The notes under the pieces were generated by a model that was given only the letters and a program-made list of their open reading frames with translations, was not told the DNA's origin and did no database searches. The translations under genes were made by a program, and so were the position numbers. From Bacteroidota bacterium (GTDB lineage Bacteria > Bacteroidota > Bacteroidia > Bacteroidales > Bacteroidaceae), in NCBI GenBank assembly GCA_023458215.1, contig JAEXAJ010000193.1:1-16192 (forward strand): 16,192 bases of DNA, given 5' to 3'. Shown piece by piece: positions 1 to 5,315 of this stretch (within the stretch, counting starts at the first letter, position 1; each line of letters begins with the position of its first letter).

Positions 1-671
1 GTGTTGTAAAGAAGGGTCCTAACCACGGACCGGCTCCCATACCCGAAGAAGGCAAATGGGTAAAATCTAAAGAAATTGTTGATATTTCTGGTTTGACACA
101 TGGTGTAGGTTGGTGCGCTCCTCAACAGGGTGCTTGTAAACTGACTTTGAACGTTAAGGAAGGTATCATCCAGGAAGCACTGGTTGAAACTATCGGTTGT
201 TCCGGTATGACTCACTCAGCAGCTATGGCAGCTGAAATCCTGCCCGGCAAAACTGTACTCGAAGCATTGAATACCGACCTCGTTTGCGACGCTATCAATA
301 CAGCAATGCGCGAACTCTTCCTGCAAATCGTTTACGGACGTACTCAATCGGCTTTCTCGGAAGGCGGTTTGATTATCGGTGCCGGTTTGGAAGACTTGGG
401 TAAAGGTCTGCGTAGCCAGGTAGGTACTCTGTACGGAACTTTGGCTAAGGGTCCTCGTTACCTCGAAATGGCCGAAGGTTACATCAAGAACATCTATCTT
501 GATAAGAACGACGAAATCTGCGGATACGAATTTGTTCACATGGGTAAGTTCATGGACGAAATCAAGAAAGGTACCGACGCTAACGAAGCTTTGAAGAAAG
601 TAACCGGTACTTACGGACGCGTAACAGCAGAACAGGGAGCAGTTAAACATATTGATCCACGTCACGAATAA
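1..671 (+). CDS. Fe-S cluster assembly scaffold-like (NifU N-terminal-like) protein, 5' partial
   Basis: The reading frame is open from base 3 (VVKKGPNHGP...) to the stop at 669-671, giving 222 residues, so the true start lies a short way left of the window. A TTG at 93 is not the start, because in-frame coding sequence that looks conserved precedes it. Cysteines occur in GWCAPQQGAC, in IGCSGMTHSAAMA (which resembles the Cys-containing segment of NifU/IscU scaffolds), and in LVCDA and EICGY. Family knowledge: such proteins hold nascent Fe-S clusters, and this subtype usually neighbours a GGGtGRT protein, as here. The next gene begins 23 bases downstream after a good ribosome binding site, so the two are almost certainly co-transcribed. 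Codon use looks strongly biased, suggesting high expression (inference). The exact client or cluster type cannot be read from the sequence. Confidence 0.85.
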   Translation, partial: VVKKGPNHGPAPIPEEGKWVKSKEIVDISGLTHGVGWCAPQQGACKLTLNVKEGIIQEALVETIGCSGMTHSAAMAAEILPGKTVLEALNTDLVCDAINTAMRELFLQIVYGRTQSAFSEGGLIIGAGLEDLGKGLRSQVGTLYGTLAKGPRYLEMAEGYIKNIYLDKNDEICGYEFVHMGKFMDEIKKGTDANEALKKVTGTYGRVTAEQGAVKHIDPRHE

Positions 672-677
672 TTTTAT

Positions 678-687
678 AAGGAGGAAA
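678..687 (+). promoter_or_regulatory. Strong Shine-Dalgarno site for the GGGtGRT gene
   Basis: The run TAAGGAGGAAAG precedes ATG 695 by about 7-10 bases. It is close to the perfect anti-Shine-Dalgarno complement. This stands out because most other genes in the window have none, which fits a highly translated gene and supports 695 as the start. Confidence 0.7.
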
Positions 688-694
688 GAAAACT

Positions 695-1705
695 ATGATT
701 AGAGAAGTAAAATTTGAAAGTCAAGACCGTCGTATCAAAGGTATTATTGAAGCTTTGAACGCAAACGGCATCAAAGACATCGAGGAAGCAAACGCAATCT
801 GCGAAGCTGCCGGACTCGATCCTTATAAAACTTGTGAAGAAACTCAGCCTATCTGCTTCGAAAATGCAAAATGGGCTTACGTGGTAGGTTGTGCCATCGC
901 TATCAAGAAGGGTTGCAAAAACGCTGCTGATGCTGCTGAAGCTATCGGTATCGGTCTGCAAGCATTCTGTATCCCGGGTTCAGTAGCCGACGACCGTAAG
1001 GTTGGTATCGGTCATGGTAACCTGGCAGCTATGTTGCTCCGCGAAGAAACTAAATGTTTCGCATTCTTGGCTGGTCACGAATCATTCGCCGCTGCCGAAG
1101 GTGCTATCAAAATTGCCGCTAAAGCTGACAAAGTACGTAAAGAACCTTTGCGTTGTATCTTGAACGGTCTTGGAAAAGACGCCGCTCAGATCATCTCTCG
1201 TATCAACGGCTTTACTTACGTTCAGACTCAATTCGACTACTACACAGGTGAACTGAAAGTAGTTCGTGAAATAGCTTACTCTGATGGTAACCGTGCTAAA
1301 GTAAAATGCTACGGTGCTGACGATGTTCGCGAAGGTGTAGCTATCATGTGGAAAGAAGGTGTAGACGTATCTATCACAGGTAACTCTACTAACCCGACTC
1401 GTTTCCAACATCCGGTAGCAGGTACTTACAAGAAAGAACGTGTTCTTGCTGGTAAGCCTTATTTCTCAGTAGCTTCCGGTGGTGGTACAGGTCGTACTCT
1501 TCACCCGGATAACATGGCTGCCGGTCCTGCTTCTTACGGTATGACAGACACAATGGGTCGTATGCACTCAGACGCTCAGTTCGCCGGTTCTTCATCTGTT
1601 CCTGCTCACGTAGAAATGATGGGATTCCTGGGAATTGGTAACAACCCTATGGTAGGTTGTACAGTAGCTTGTGCTGTAGACGTATCTCAGGCTTTGAGCA
1701 AGTAA
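695..1705 (+). CDS. GGGtGRT family protein
   Basis: A 336-residue protein. The family's name-giving motif GGGTGRT lies at residues 262-268, followed by LHPDNMAAGPASYG. The N-terminal third is rich in cysteine (AICEAAG, KTCEETQPICFE, VGCAIAIKKGC), which would suit metal or Fe-S binding (inference). Later segments such as FLAGHESFAAAEGAIKIAAKA and the glycine-rich C-terminus (GFLGIGNNPMVGCTVACAV) look globular and soluble; no signal peptide or membrane helix is seen. Family knowledge: GGGtGRT proteins are widespread in anaerobes, have no firmly assigned biochemical function that I know of, and are often linked to an Fe-S scaffold-like gene, as in this operon. The start at 695 is fixed by the strong ribosome binding site. 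The recognition of the family is firm; the function is unknown. Confidence 0.92.
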   Translation: MIREVKFESQDRRIKGIIEALNANGIKDIEEANAICEAAGLDPYKTCEETQPICFENAKWAYVVGCAIAIKKGCKNAADAAEAIGIGLQAFCIPGSVADDRKVGIGHGNLAAMLLREETKCFAFLAGHESFAAAEGAIKIAAKADKVRKEPLRCILNGLGKDAAQIISRINGFTYVQTQFDYYTGELKVVREIAYSDGNRAKVKCYGADDVREGVAIMWKEGVDVSITGNSTNPTRFQHPVAGTYKKERVLAGKPYFSVASGGGTGRTLHPDNMAAGPASYGMTDTMGRMHSDAQFAGSSSVPAHVEMMGFLGIGNNPMVGCTVACAVDVSQALSK

Positions 1706-1724
1706 TTTAAGTTACTTTTATATA

Positions 1725-1760
1725 AGGAGAATACCTTTTCGGAGGTATTCTCCTATTTTA
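1725..1760 (+). terminator. Intrinsic-type terminator of the scaffold/GGGtGRT operon
   Basis: A perfect inverted repeat, AGGAGAATACCT (1725-1736) with AGGTATTCTCCT (1743-1754), encloses the six-base loop TTTCGG and is followed by the T-rich run ATTTTA. It begins 20 bases after the stop codon of the GGGtGRT gene and separates this operon from the accessory genes to the right. Confidence 0.85.
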
Positions 1761-1777
1761 GTTTAAAACAATAAACA

Positions 1778-1809
1778 TTTGGAAAAGCGTTTCCATTCCT
1801 ATACTTATT
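1778..1809 (+). promoter_or_regulatory. Candidate promoter of the structured RNA/HTH transcript, with internal inverted repeat
   Basis: TTTG at 1778-1781 matches the Bacteroides -33 element. Twenty bases later TACTTATT at 1802-1809 is a partial match to the -7 consensus TAnnTTTG. The predicted start of transcription, about 1813-1817, falls immediately before the structured RNA, which fits well. The sequence GGAAAAGCGTTTCC (1781-1794) between the two boxes is an interrupted palindrome (GGAAA/TTTCC) and could be an operator. The call rests on consensus matching only. Confidence 0.45.
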
Positions 1810-1818
1810 AAAGAAATT

Positions 1819-1991
1819 GAGCTTTTAGCTCTTATTCTCTCAATCTGAAAACCGCCAATTTGAAGCACATGAGAATAAGTAGATGAAGGTTCACGCTTAA
1901 TCGGGCGTGGACCGTTCGTACTTATTTGTGTGCAGGGTGCTTGGCGGTGCCTCAGATTGAAAATAAGATTACGAATGGTTCCGCCTTTTTT
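1819..1991 (+). ncRNA. Candidate structured RNA: long nested hairpin upstream of small HTH gene
   Basis: Complementary arms nest in order over about 140 bases: TCTTATT 1830-1836 with AATAAGA 1962-1968; TCAATCTGA 1840-1848 with TCAGATTGA 1952-1960; ACCGCCAA 1851-1858 with TTGGCGGT 1941-1948; GCACA 1865-1869 with TGTGC 1929-1933; AATAAGTA 1874-1881 with TACTTATT 1919-1926; and GGTTCACGC 1888-1896 with GCGTGGACC 1905-1913 (one G-T pair), capped by the loop TTAATCGG. A small hairpin GAGC/GCTC (1819-1831) precedes it, and a T-run (1986-1991) follows CCGCC at 1981-1985. The intervals between arms are small asymmetric bulges, as in real structured RNAs. No long open reading frame covers it. It could be an independent small RNA, a cis-acting leader of the HTH gene, or a DNA-level protein-binding site. 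It matches no Rfam family that I can name. Confidence 0.6.
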
Positions 1992-1999
1992 ATTGCCCT

Positions 2000-2230
2000 A
2001 TGGTACACATTGGAAAAAAAATAGAAGAAGAACTTCACCGCCAAGAACGTTCCATCACTTGGTTCGCAAATAAACTCTACTGCGACCGCACAAATGTGTA
2101 TAGCATATTCAAACGAGAAAGCATAGATACGGCACTCTTACTCAGAATTTCAGATGTTCTGCGCTGCAATTTCTTCAATTATTACATTAAAGAACTTAAC
2201 GAGCGTGATTTATTCTCTACAGATGTGTGA
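2000..2230 (+). CDS. Small HTH DNA-binding-like protein (XRE-like)
   Basis: A 76-residue protein. Residues about 5-58 follow a Cro/XRE-type helix-turn-helix pattern: IGKKIEEELHRQ, then SITWFANKLYCDRTNVYSIF as the likely recognition part, then DTALLLRISDVLRCNFFNYY. No other domain fits in the length. The ATG lies nine bases after the T-run that ends the structured RNA, and there is no clear Shine-Dalgarno site. I recall similar short HTH proteins as common in Bacteroides genomes, usually labelled hypothetical. Likely role (inference): repressor of its own transcript, of the structured RNA promoter or of the membrane protein/lipase operon downstream. Its target cannot be read from the sequence. 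Confidence 0.8.
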   Translation: MVHIGKKIEEELHRQERSITWFANKLYCDRTNVYSIFKRESIDTALLLRISDVLRCNFFNYYIKELNERDLFSTDV

Positions 2231-2273
2231 TTTATACCAACACGAATCTGAGAACAAATATTCTGCACATCAT

Positions 2274-2281
2274 TACTTTTG
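2274..2281 (+). promoter_or_regulatory. Candidate -7 box (TACTTTTG) for the membrane protein/lipase operon
   Basis: TACTTTTG is a perfect match to the Bacteroides TAnnTTTG element, 68 bases before ATG 2350, between the HTH gene and the small membrane protein gene. No good TTTG is visible about 20 bases upstream, so the call is tentative. If real, the three genes 2350-3964 can be transcribed independently of the HTH gene. Confidence 0.35.
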
Positions 2282-2349
2282 CAAACAAATACAAAAGGAT
2301 AATCCGAAAACCTTTAAGAGAGTAGGAAAGCATTAATACAGATTGCATC

Positions 2350-2616
2350 ATGGCAAATACAAACGGGAATGTAAATGTAGTAGTAACCAAGTCCCCCAAA
2401 AGCATGGGTATAAGTATTGCTCTGACTTTATTTTTCGGTCCGTTAGGAATGTTTTACTCTACAATAGCAGGAGCTATCGTAATGATGATTATTGATGTCA
2501 TTGTGGGTATTTTAACTGTGGGAATTGGTCTTTTGGTTTCATGGCCTATTCAGGTTATTTGGGCTGCTATCGCAACCAGCTCATACAACAAAAAGCTAAT
2601 GGGAGGAAACATTTAA
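2350..2616 (+). CDS. Small two-helix membrane protein (TM2-like)
   Basis: An 88-residue protein with a polar N-terminus (MANTNGNVNVVVTKSPKS), then two hydrophobic segments at about residues 19-38 (ISIALTLFFGPLGMFYSTIA) and 42-74 (IVMMIIDVIVGILTVGIGLL and the WPIQVIWAAIA run), ending in a short polar tail (SSYNKKLMGGNI). The FFGPLGMFY turn resembles the short loop of TM2-domain proteins, in which two helices are joined by a compact glycine-containing turn; this is a resemblance only. No signal peptide cleavage site is apparent, so it is probably an inner-membrane protein. It heads a likely three-gene operon with a second membrane protein and a patatin-like lipase, and may help bring these to the membrane (inference). 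Confidence 0.75.
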   Translation: MANTNGNVNVVVTKSPKSMGISIALTLFFGPLGMFYSTIAGAIVMMIIDVIVGILTVGIGLLVSWPIQVIWAAIATSSYNKKLMGGNI

Positions 2617-2683
2617 TTTATGTAGGGGCATATTTGTGCCTCAATACAAAAATGTCCCTACAATTTTACTTATGCACAACACT

Positions 2684-3067
2684 ATGAAAAAAAAGATATT
2701 TCTAAATACTCCAACTGCAAAAATAGATAATGAATTTGCCATATTCAACAATCAGTGGAGATTTGAGATTATAAAAATCAATGCAGTATTCATTACTAGA
2801 CAAGCTACATACAAGCGTTATCCTATTTGTCTTGGGATACTATTTTGCATTATTGCCGCAGCATGCAATTCTATCGGTTGCCTCATCACCGGAATATTTT
2901 TCTTCTTTATAGCTTACCTTATGAAAGCCCAATATATATTAAGATTAAAAACAAACATAGGAGAAGTTCGTCCACTATCTTCGACCAATAAAGCAGAGTT
3001 GGAAGAAATACAAAAAGCCATAGAAGAGGCGCTCATGTATGAAGAAATATCAGCATCTACAGATTAG
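2684..3067 (+). CDS. DUF6232-like membrane protein
   Basis: The 127-residue form starts at ATG 2684 (MKKKIFLNTP). An in-frame ATG at 2672 and a GTG at 2636 are alternatives, but the residues they add look unlike the rest. The layout is a short beta-rich N-terminal part (TAKIDNEFAIFNNQWRFEII), two closely spaced hydrophobic segments (roughly PICLGILFCIIAAACNSIG and CLITGIFFFFIAYLM), then a cytoplasmic tail with LRLKTNIGEVRPLSSTNKAE and a helix EIQKAIEEALMYEE. This order, with a residue stretch like 'L.t..GEv..l.S.d...i..i..ai..A', is how I recall DUF6232 proteins, which have no known function. The lipase gene begins nine bases after the stop, so the two are surely co-transcribed. Family assignment is by memory of pattern and needs a profile search. 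Confidence 0.65.
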   Translation: MKKKIFLNTPTAKIDNEFAIFNNQWRFEIIKINAVFITRQATYKRYPICLGILFCIIAAACNSIGCLITGIFFFFIAYLMKAQYILRLKTNIGEVRPLSSTNKAELEEIQKAIEEALMYEEISASTD

Positions 3068-3076
3068 AAACACAAG

Positions 3077-3964
3077 ATGCAGAAAATCAATATTGTTATA
3101 TCTGGTGGGAGTTCTAAAGGCGCTTACCAAATAGGATTTTTTAAAGCACTCATAAAAAGCGGATTATCACCATTCGTAGAAACGATTTCCGCCACATCTA
3201 TAGGTGCCATCAATACCTACGCATTTATAGAGCAGAAATTAGATTTAGCCGAACAGTTATGGTTAAGTTTGGACGCAAACGGCATTTGGGAATTCCGTAG
3301 TAAGATTAAAGAGAAAGATTTCCTGGCAAAAAGTTTCTCACGGTTAATCAATGTAGATGATTATGTCCCTTATGACTTTTACATAACTCTCAGCGAAATG
3401 TCTACAATGACTGCGCAGTATTTTAACCTAAAAGGAAAAATGTCACATACCAAAAAGAGGCTTCTCGAAACCACCATCTCTATTCCGTTGCTGACAACTT
3501 CACCCTTACAACATAATGGAAAGCTATATTTTGACGGAGGTGTCACCAGCAACATTCCTTTTAATCCCATAGCGGATAAAAAACAAGATATTATCTTTAT
3601 CGTACATTTTACTCCCGAATATCAAATTAAGCAAGAAATAACCAGCAAAGGGACTGATATTATTTATATAAACATGAGTAAAAGCAAAAACTTCATGAAA
3701 GGTAATTTCAATTTCAAAAGGGAACAAGTAAAAGGTATGATAGAGGAAGGTGAACGATATACCTTACAAGTTATCAACGAATATTTCTCACGGAAAAGAG
3801 ACGAGCCATATGAGAAATACAGCAAAGACACCTATTATTATTTTTCAGGAGCACGATTACTATCTATTTTAAACACTCTTCTTGAAATTGAAAAAAATAA
3901 ACGGATATTATACATAGCCAAAACTAAATTAATCTATGACAAGTTAAAAAGGAGATTGAAATAA
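3077..3964 (+). CDS. Patatin-like phospholipase family protein
   Basis: A 295-residue protein. The N-terminus, MQKINIVISGGSSKGAYQIG, carries the patatin oxyanion-hole motif (GGSSKGAY, residues 10-17). The nucleophile region ISATSIGAIN gives Ser41 in A-x-S-x-G rather than the usual G-x-S-x-G. The catalytic aspartate is Asp153 in YFDGGVTSNIP, completing the Ser-Asp dyad. Family knowledge: patatins hydrolyse acyl ester bonds of phospholipids or other lipids. No signal peptide is seen, so it is probably cytoplasmic or on the inner face of the membrane. The C-terminal 100 residues are charged and less typical (KGMIEEGERYTLQVINEYFS, then a lysine-rich end). It is the last gene of the operon with two small membrane proteins. 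Substrate and biological role are unknown; patatins serve as toxic effectors in some anti-phage systems, but no cyclase or sensor partner is visible here. Confidence 0.9.
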   Translation: MQKINIVISGGSSKGAYQIGFFKALIKSGLSPFVETISATSIGAINTYAFIEQKLDLAEQLWLSLDANGIWEFRSKIKEKDFLAKSFSRLINVDDYVPYDFYITLSEMSTMTAQYFNLKGKMSHTKKRLLETTISIPLLTTSPLQHNGKLYFDGGVTSNIPFNPIADKKQDIIFIVHFTPEYQIKQEITSKGTDIIYINMSKSKNFMKGNFNFKREQVKGMIEEGERYTLQVINEYFSRKRDEPYEKYSKDTYYYFSGARLLSILNTLLEIEKNKRILYIAKTKLIYDKLKRRLK

Positions 3965-4042
3965 AATTAACTTATCTTCAAATGCGGTTGTATATACTAA
4001 CAGAATCATTACATGTGTATAAAACATAATCAAAGCACATTC

Positions 4043-4246
4043 TCTTGATATTTCATACGCTTTTACTGTCTTTGTATTCATAAGGAGACAATCATTATGA
4101 AATTGATTATGATTAATTGAAAGGATATCGGATATTTGTTAGGTGTATTTTCTTTATAATGTTCACTTATTAGAAGATTAACTAACCATTCTGAACCAAC
4201 TTAGGAGAGCAGCATTTAAGGAATCTTAGGTGCTGCTCTTCCTATA
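4043..4246 (+). other. Gene-poor stretch (3965-4376) holding a candidate short transcript with mini-ORF and hairpin
   Basis: No gene of normal size lies between the lipase and 4377. Within it, CTTG (4044-4047) and TGTCTTTG (4067-4074), 19 bases apart, weakly resemble a Bacteroides promoter. AAGGAG (4082-4087) then precedes ATG 4097, which opens a seven-codon frame MKLIMIN ending at 4120. A hairpin follows: AGGAGAGCAGCA (4203-4214) with TGCTGCTCTTCCT (4231-4243), with an inner stem TAAG/CTTA (4217-4228). The three elements in order would suit a short RNA or micro-peptide transcript ending at the hairpin. There is no strong T-run after it, and chance cannot be excluded. The rest of the stretch shows nothing else I can support. 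Confidence 0.3.
4203..4246 (+). terminator. Hairpin, possible terminator
   Basis: GAGCAGCA (4207-4214) pairs perfectly with TGCTGCTC (4231-4238), extended by AGGA/TCCT with a small mismatch and by the inner stem TAAG-gaat-CTTA. It is a strong local stem in an otherwise AT-rich gap. It lies 240 bases after the lipase stop, so it may serve the lipase operon or the candidate short transcript. No clear T-run follows. Confidence 0.45.
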
Positions 4247-4321
4247 TAAAGAGTACAACACCTACTCCATAACTTACCACATAAAAATAGAACACTACCT
4301 GCCAACATTATCTTTAGAATA

Positions 4322-4353
4322 GTTGTTCAACACCTACAAATTAACTACATTTG
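4322..4353 (+). promoter_or_regulatory. Candidate promoter for the polyvalent-kinase-like gene
   Basis: GTTG (4322-4325), a 20-base spacer and TACATTTG (4346-4353), a perfect TAnnTTTG box, give a predicted start of transcription near 4358-4361. The second ATG after that point is 4377, not 4406. This supports translation beginning in the frame of 4377, out of frame with the kinase-like body. Confidence 0.5.
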
Positions 4354-4376
4354 CATAAACTCATAATGAAAGGATT

Positions 4377-4535
4377 ATGGAATACATTAATGAATTTCAC
4401 AAGCAATGGATAGAGCGCACTCGCCAGTCAATAGCATCTTGGAGCAAGCAGCCAGCATCGTTAGAAGAAAAAAAGAAGCAACAGGAACGCTTGAACCAAC
4501 AGAAAGCTATAAGAGAGGGCAAATCGAAGAGTTAA
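4377..4535 (+). pseudogene. Likely N-terminal part of the kinase-like gene, in the other frame
   Basis: ATG 4377 opens a 52-residue frame that begins MEYINEFHKQWIERTRQS, continues with PASLEEKKKQQERLNQQK and ends REGKSKS before TAA 4533-4535. Its charged, helix-forming composition looks like genuine protein. The overlapping start of the kinase-like frame at 4406 (MDRAHSPVNS...) reads like an out-of-frame translation. Joining the two needs a -1 shift between about 4469 and 4533. A canonical slippery heptamer A AAA AAG is in phase at 4469-4475. Alternatively, adding one G to the GGG run at 4517-4519 gives AIREG-QIEELISFAN, a smooth join, so loss of one base from GGGG is a simple explanation. 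Which of the two is right cannot be settled from this sequence. Confidence 0.5.
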
Positions 4536-5005
4536 TATCCTTTGCTAACTCAAATCACTTGTGGATAACAGTTCAAGAACTAAGCGTTGAATTTCTTAGC
4601 AAGGGAGGAGAAAATGAAGTTTACACAAACGATGCAGATATAGTTGTTAAGCTAAATAACTTTGAATACGCAGGCGATGATTTAGAGAATTTCTTTATTC
4701 GTATCTCTGCACATAATAAATTCTTTAGTAATGTCGCTTATCAAATGATAGGTTTTGCCTATAATAGTCAGCATGAGTTCTGTGCAGTTCTAATCCAACC
4801 TCATATACAAGCAGAACGCGAAGCGACAGAAGATGAAATTGCAGAATACATGGAAGCACTTGGTTTTGATATGGATTACATCAACGAATTTCATAACGAA
4901 GAATACGAGGTATTTGATGCAGTTCCTAACAATATACTTTATGGAATTGATGGTGATTTATATTTTATTGATACACAAATCAAATTAAGGTTTCAATCCT
5001 ACTAA
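4406..5005 (+). CDS. Putative polyvalent protein kinase domain protein (kinase-like body, probably missing its true N-terminus in this frame)
   Basis: The 199-residue frame has a kinase-like core from about residue 38: IEELISFANSNHLWI, a glycine-loop-like GGENEVY (67-73), a candidate ATP-binding Lys82 in DIVVKLNN, a hinge region around FCAVLIQPHI, a catalytic-loop-like FDAVPNNIL (Asp171, Asn176) and a DFG-equivalent FIDTQ (Asp189). This is the pattern I know from the small 'putative polyvalent protein kinase' domains that ride on Bacteroides mobile elements and phages; the biochemical role is unproven. The first 30-40 residues (MDRAHSPVNSILEQAAS...) are probably not native, because the plausible N-terminus lies in the overlapping frame that starts at 4377. 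No mobilisation or integrase genes are visible nearby. Confidence in the domain is moderate, and in the annotated start low. Confidence 0.65.
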   Translation: MDRAHSPVNSILEQAASIVRRKKEATGTLEPTESYKRGQIEELISFANSNHLWITVQELSVEFLSKGGENEVYTNDADIVVKLNNFEYAGDDLENFFIRISAHNKFFSNVAYQMIGFAYNSQHEFCAVLIQPHIQAEREATEDEIAEYMEALGFDMDYINEFHNEEYEVFDAVPNNILYGIDGDLYFIDTQIKLRFQSY

Positions 5006-5172
5006 TAAGTCTTACTCTCCTATCTTTCAAGATCTATTCAAGAGTTCTATTATCAGATTTAATAGCCAGTCAAACACAACGTCCTACTATCATATTATCA
5101 CAAACTCAGCACAAAATACGCAAAAGAAAGAGAGCATCCCTATTAATAACAATAATTAATTCAATACTTTTA

Positions 5173-5204
5173 TTTCAAATTGTCACTTTATATACCTACC
5201 TTTG
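5173..5204 (+). promoter_or_regulatory. Candidate aspA promoter
   Basis: TACCTTTG (5197-5204) is a perfect Bacteroides -7 box. TTTC at 5173-5176, 20 bases upstream, is a near match to TTTG. The predicted start near 5209-5212 would leave a leader of about 105 bases before ATG 5316, which contains the palindrome at 5243-5257. Confidence 0.6.
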
Positions 5205-5242
5205 TAAATAACATATAAATGTGAAAGAAATACATGTATCAT

Positions 5243-5257
5243 CTCCGATTATCGGAG
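5243..5257 (+). promoter_or_regulatory. Perfect palindrome in the aspA leader
   Basis: CTCCGAT-T-ATCGGAG is a 7-base perfect inverted repeat around a single central base, about 35 bases after the predicted start of transcription and 58 bases before the aspA ATG. The short spacer suits a dimeric DNA-binding protein better than an RNA hairpin. The regulator is unknown. Confidence 0.4.
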
Positions 5258-5315
5258 TAGCAATTATAGAAAACTTTAATCTAACATTAATATAAAAACT
5301 TATTAAGAAAACGTT

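Noticed and set aside
216..665. A 149-residue minus-strand frame opposite the Fe-S scaffold-like gene
   Set aside because: It is a shadow of codon bias in the plus-strand gene, and its translation is cysteine- and serine-rich low-quality sequence.
93..671. A TTG start at 93 for the scaffold-like protein
   Set aside because: In-frame, conserved-looking coding sequence (VVKKGPNHGPAPIPEEGK) continues to the left edge, so the gene is simply cut by the window.
2154..2336. A 60-residue frame overlapping the end of the HTH gene
   Set aside because: Its first part is the HTH gene read in another frame and its tail resembles no protein; a -7 box lies inside it.
2636..2683. GTG 2636 as the start of the DUF6232-like gene
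   Set aside because: The 16 added residues look unlike the family, and ATG 2684 (MKKKIF) is a normal start.
1819..3964. A retron (structured RNA plus effector)
   Set aside because: No reverse transcriptase is encoded anywhere near, and the RNA lacks recognisable msr/msd features.
3077..3964. A CBASS operon with a patatin effector
   Set aside because: No CD-NTase or other cyclase gene is present; the neighbours are two small membrane proteins and an HTH protein.
4097..4120. Naming MKLIMIN as a real gene
   Set aside because: Seven codons cannot be supported from sequence alone; it is kept only as part of a candidate transcript.
4256..4337. Ten-base direct repeat CAACACCTAC at 4256-4265 and 4328-4337
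   Set aside because: Only two short copies in AT-rich DNA; no integrase, no spacer pattern and no link to a boundary, so chance is likely.
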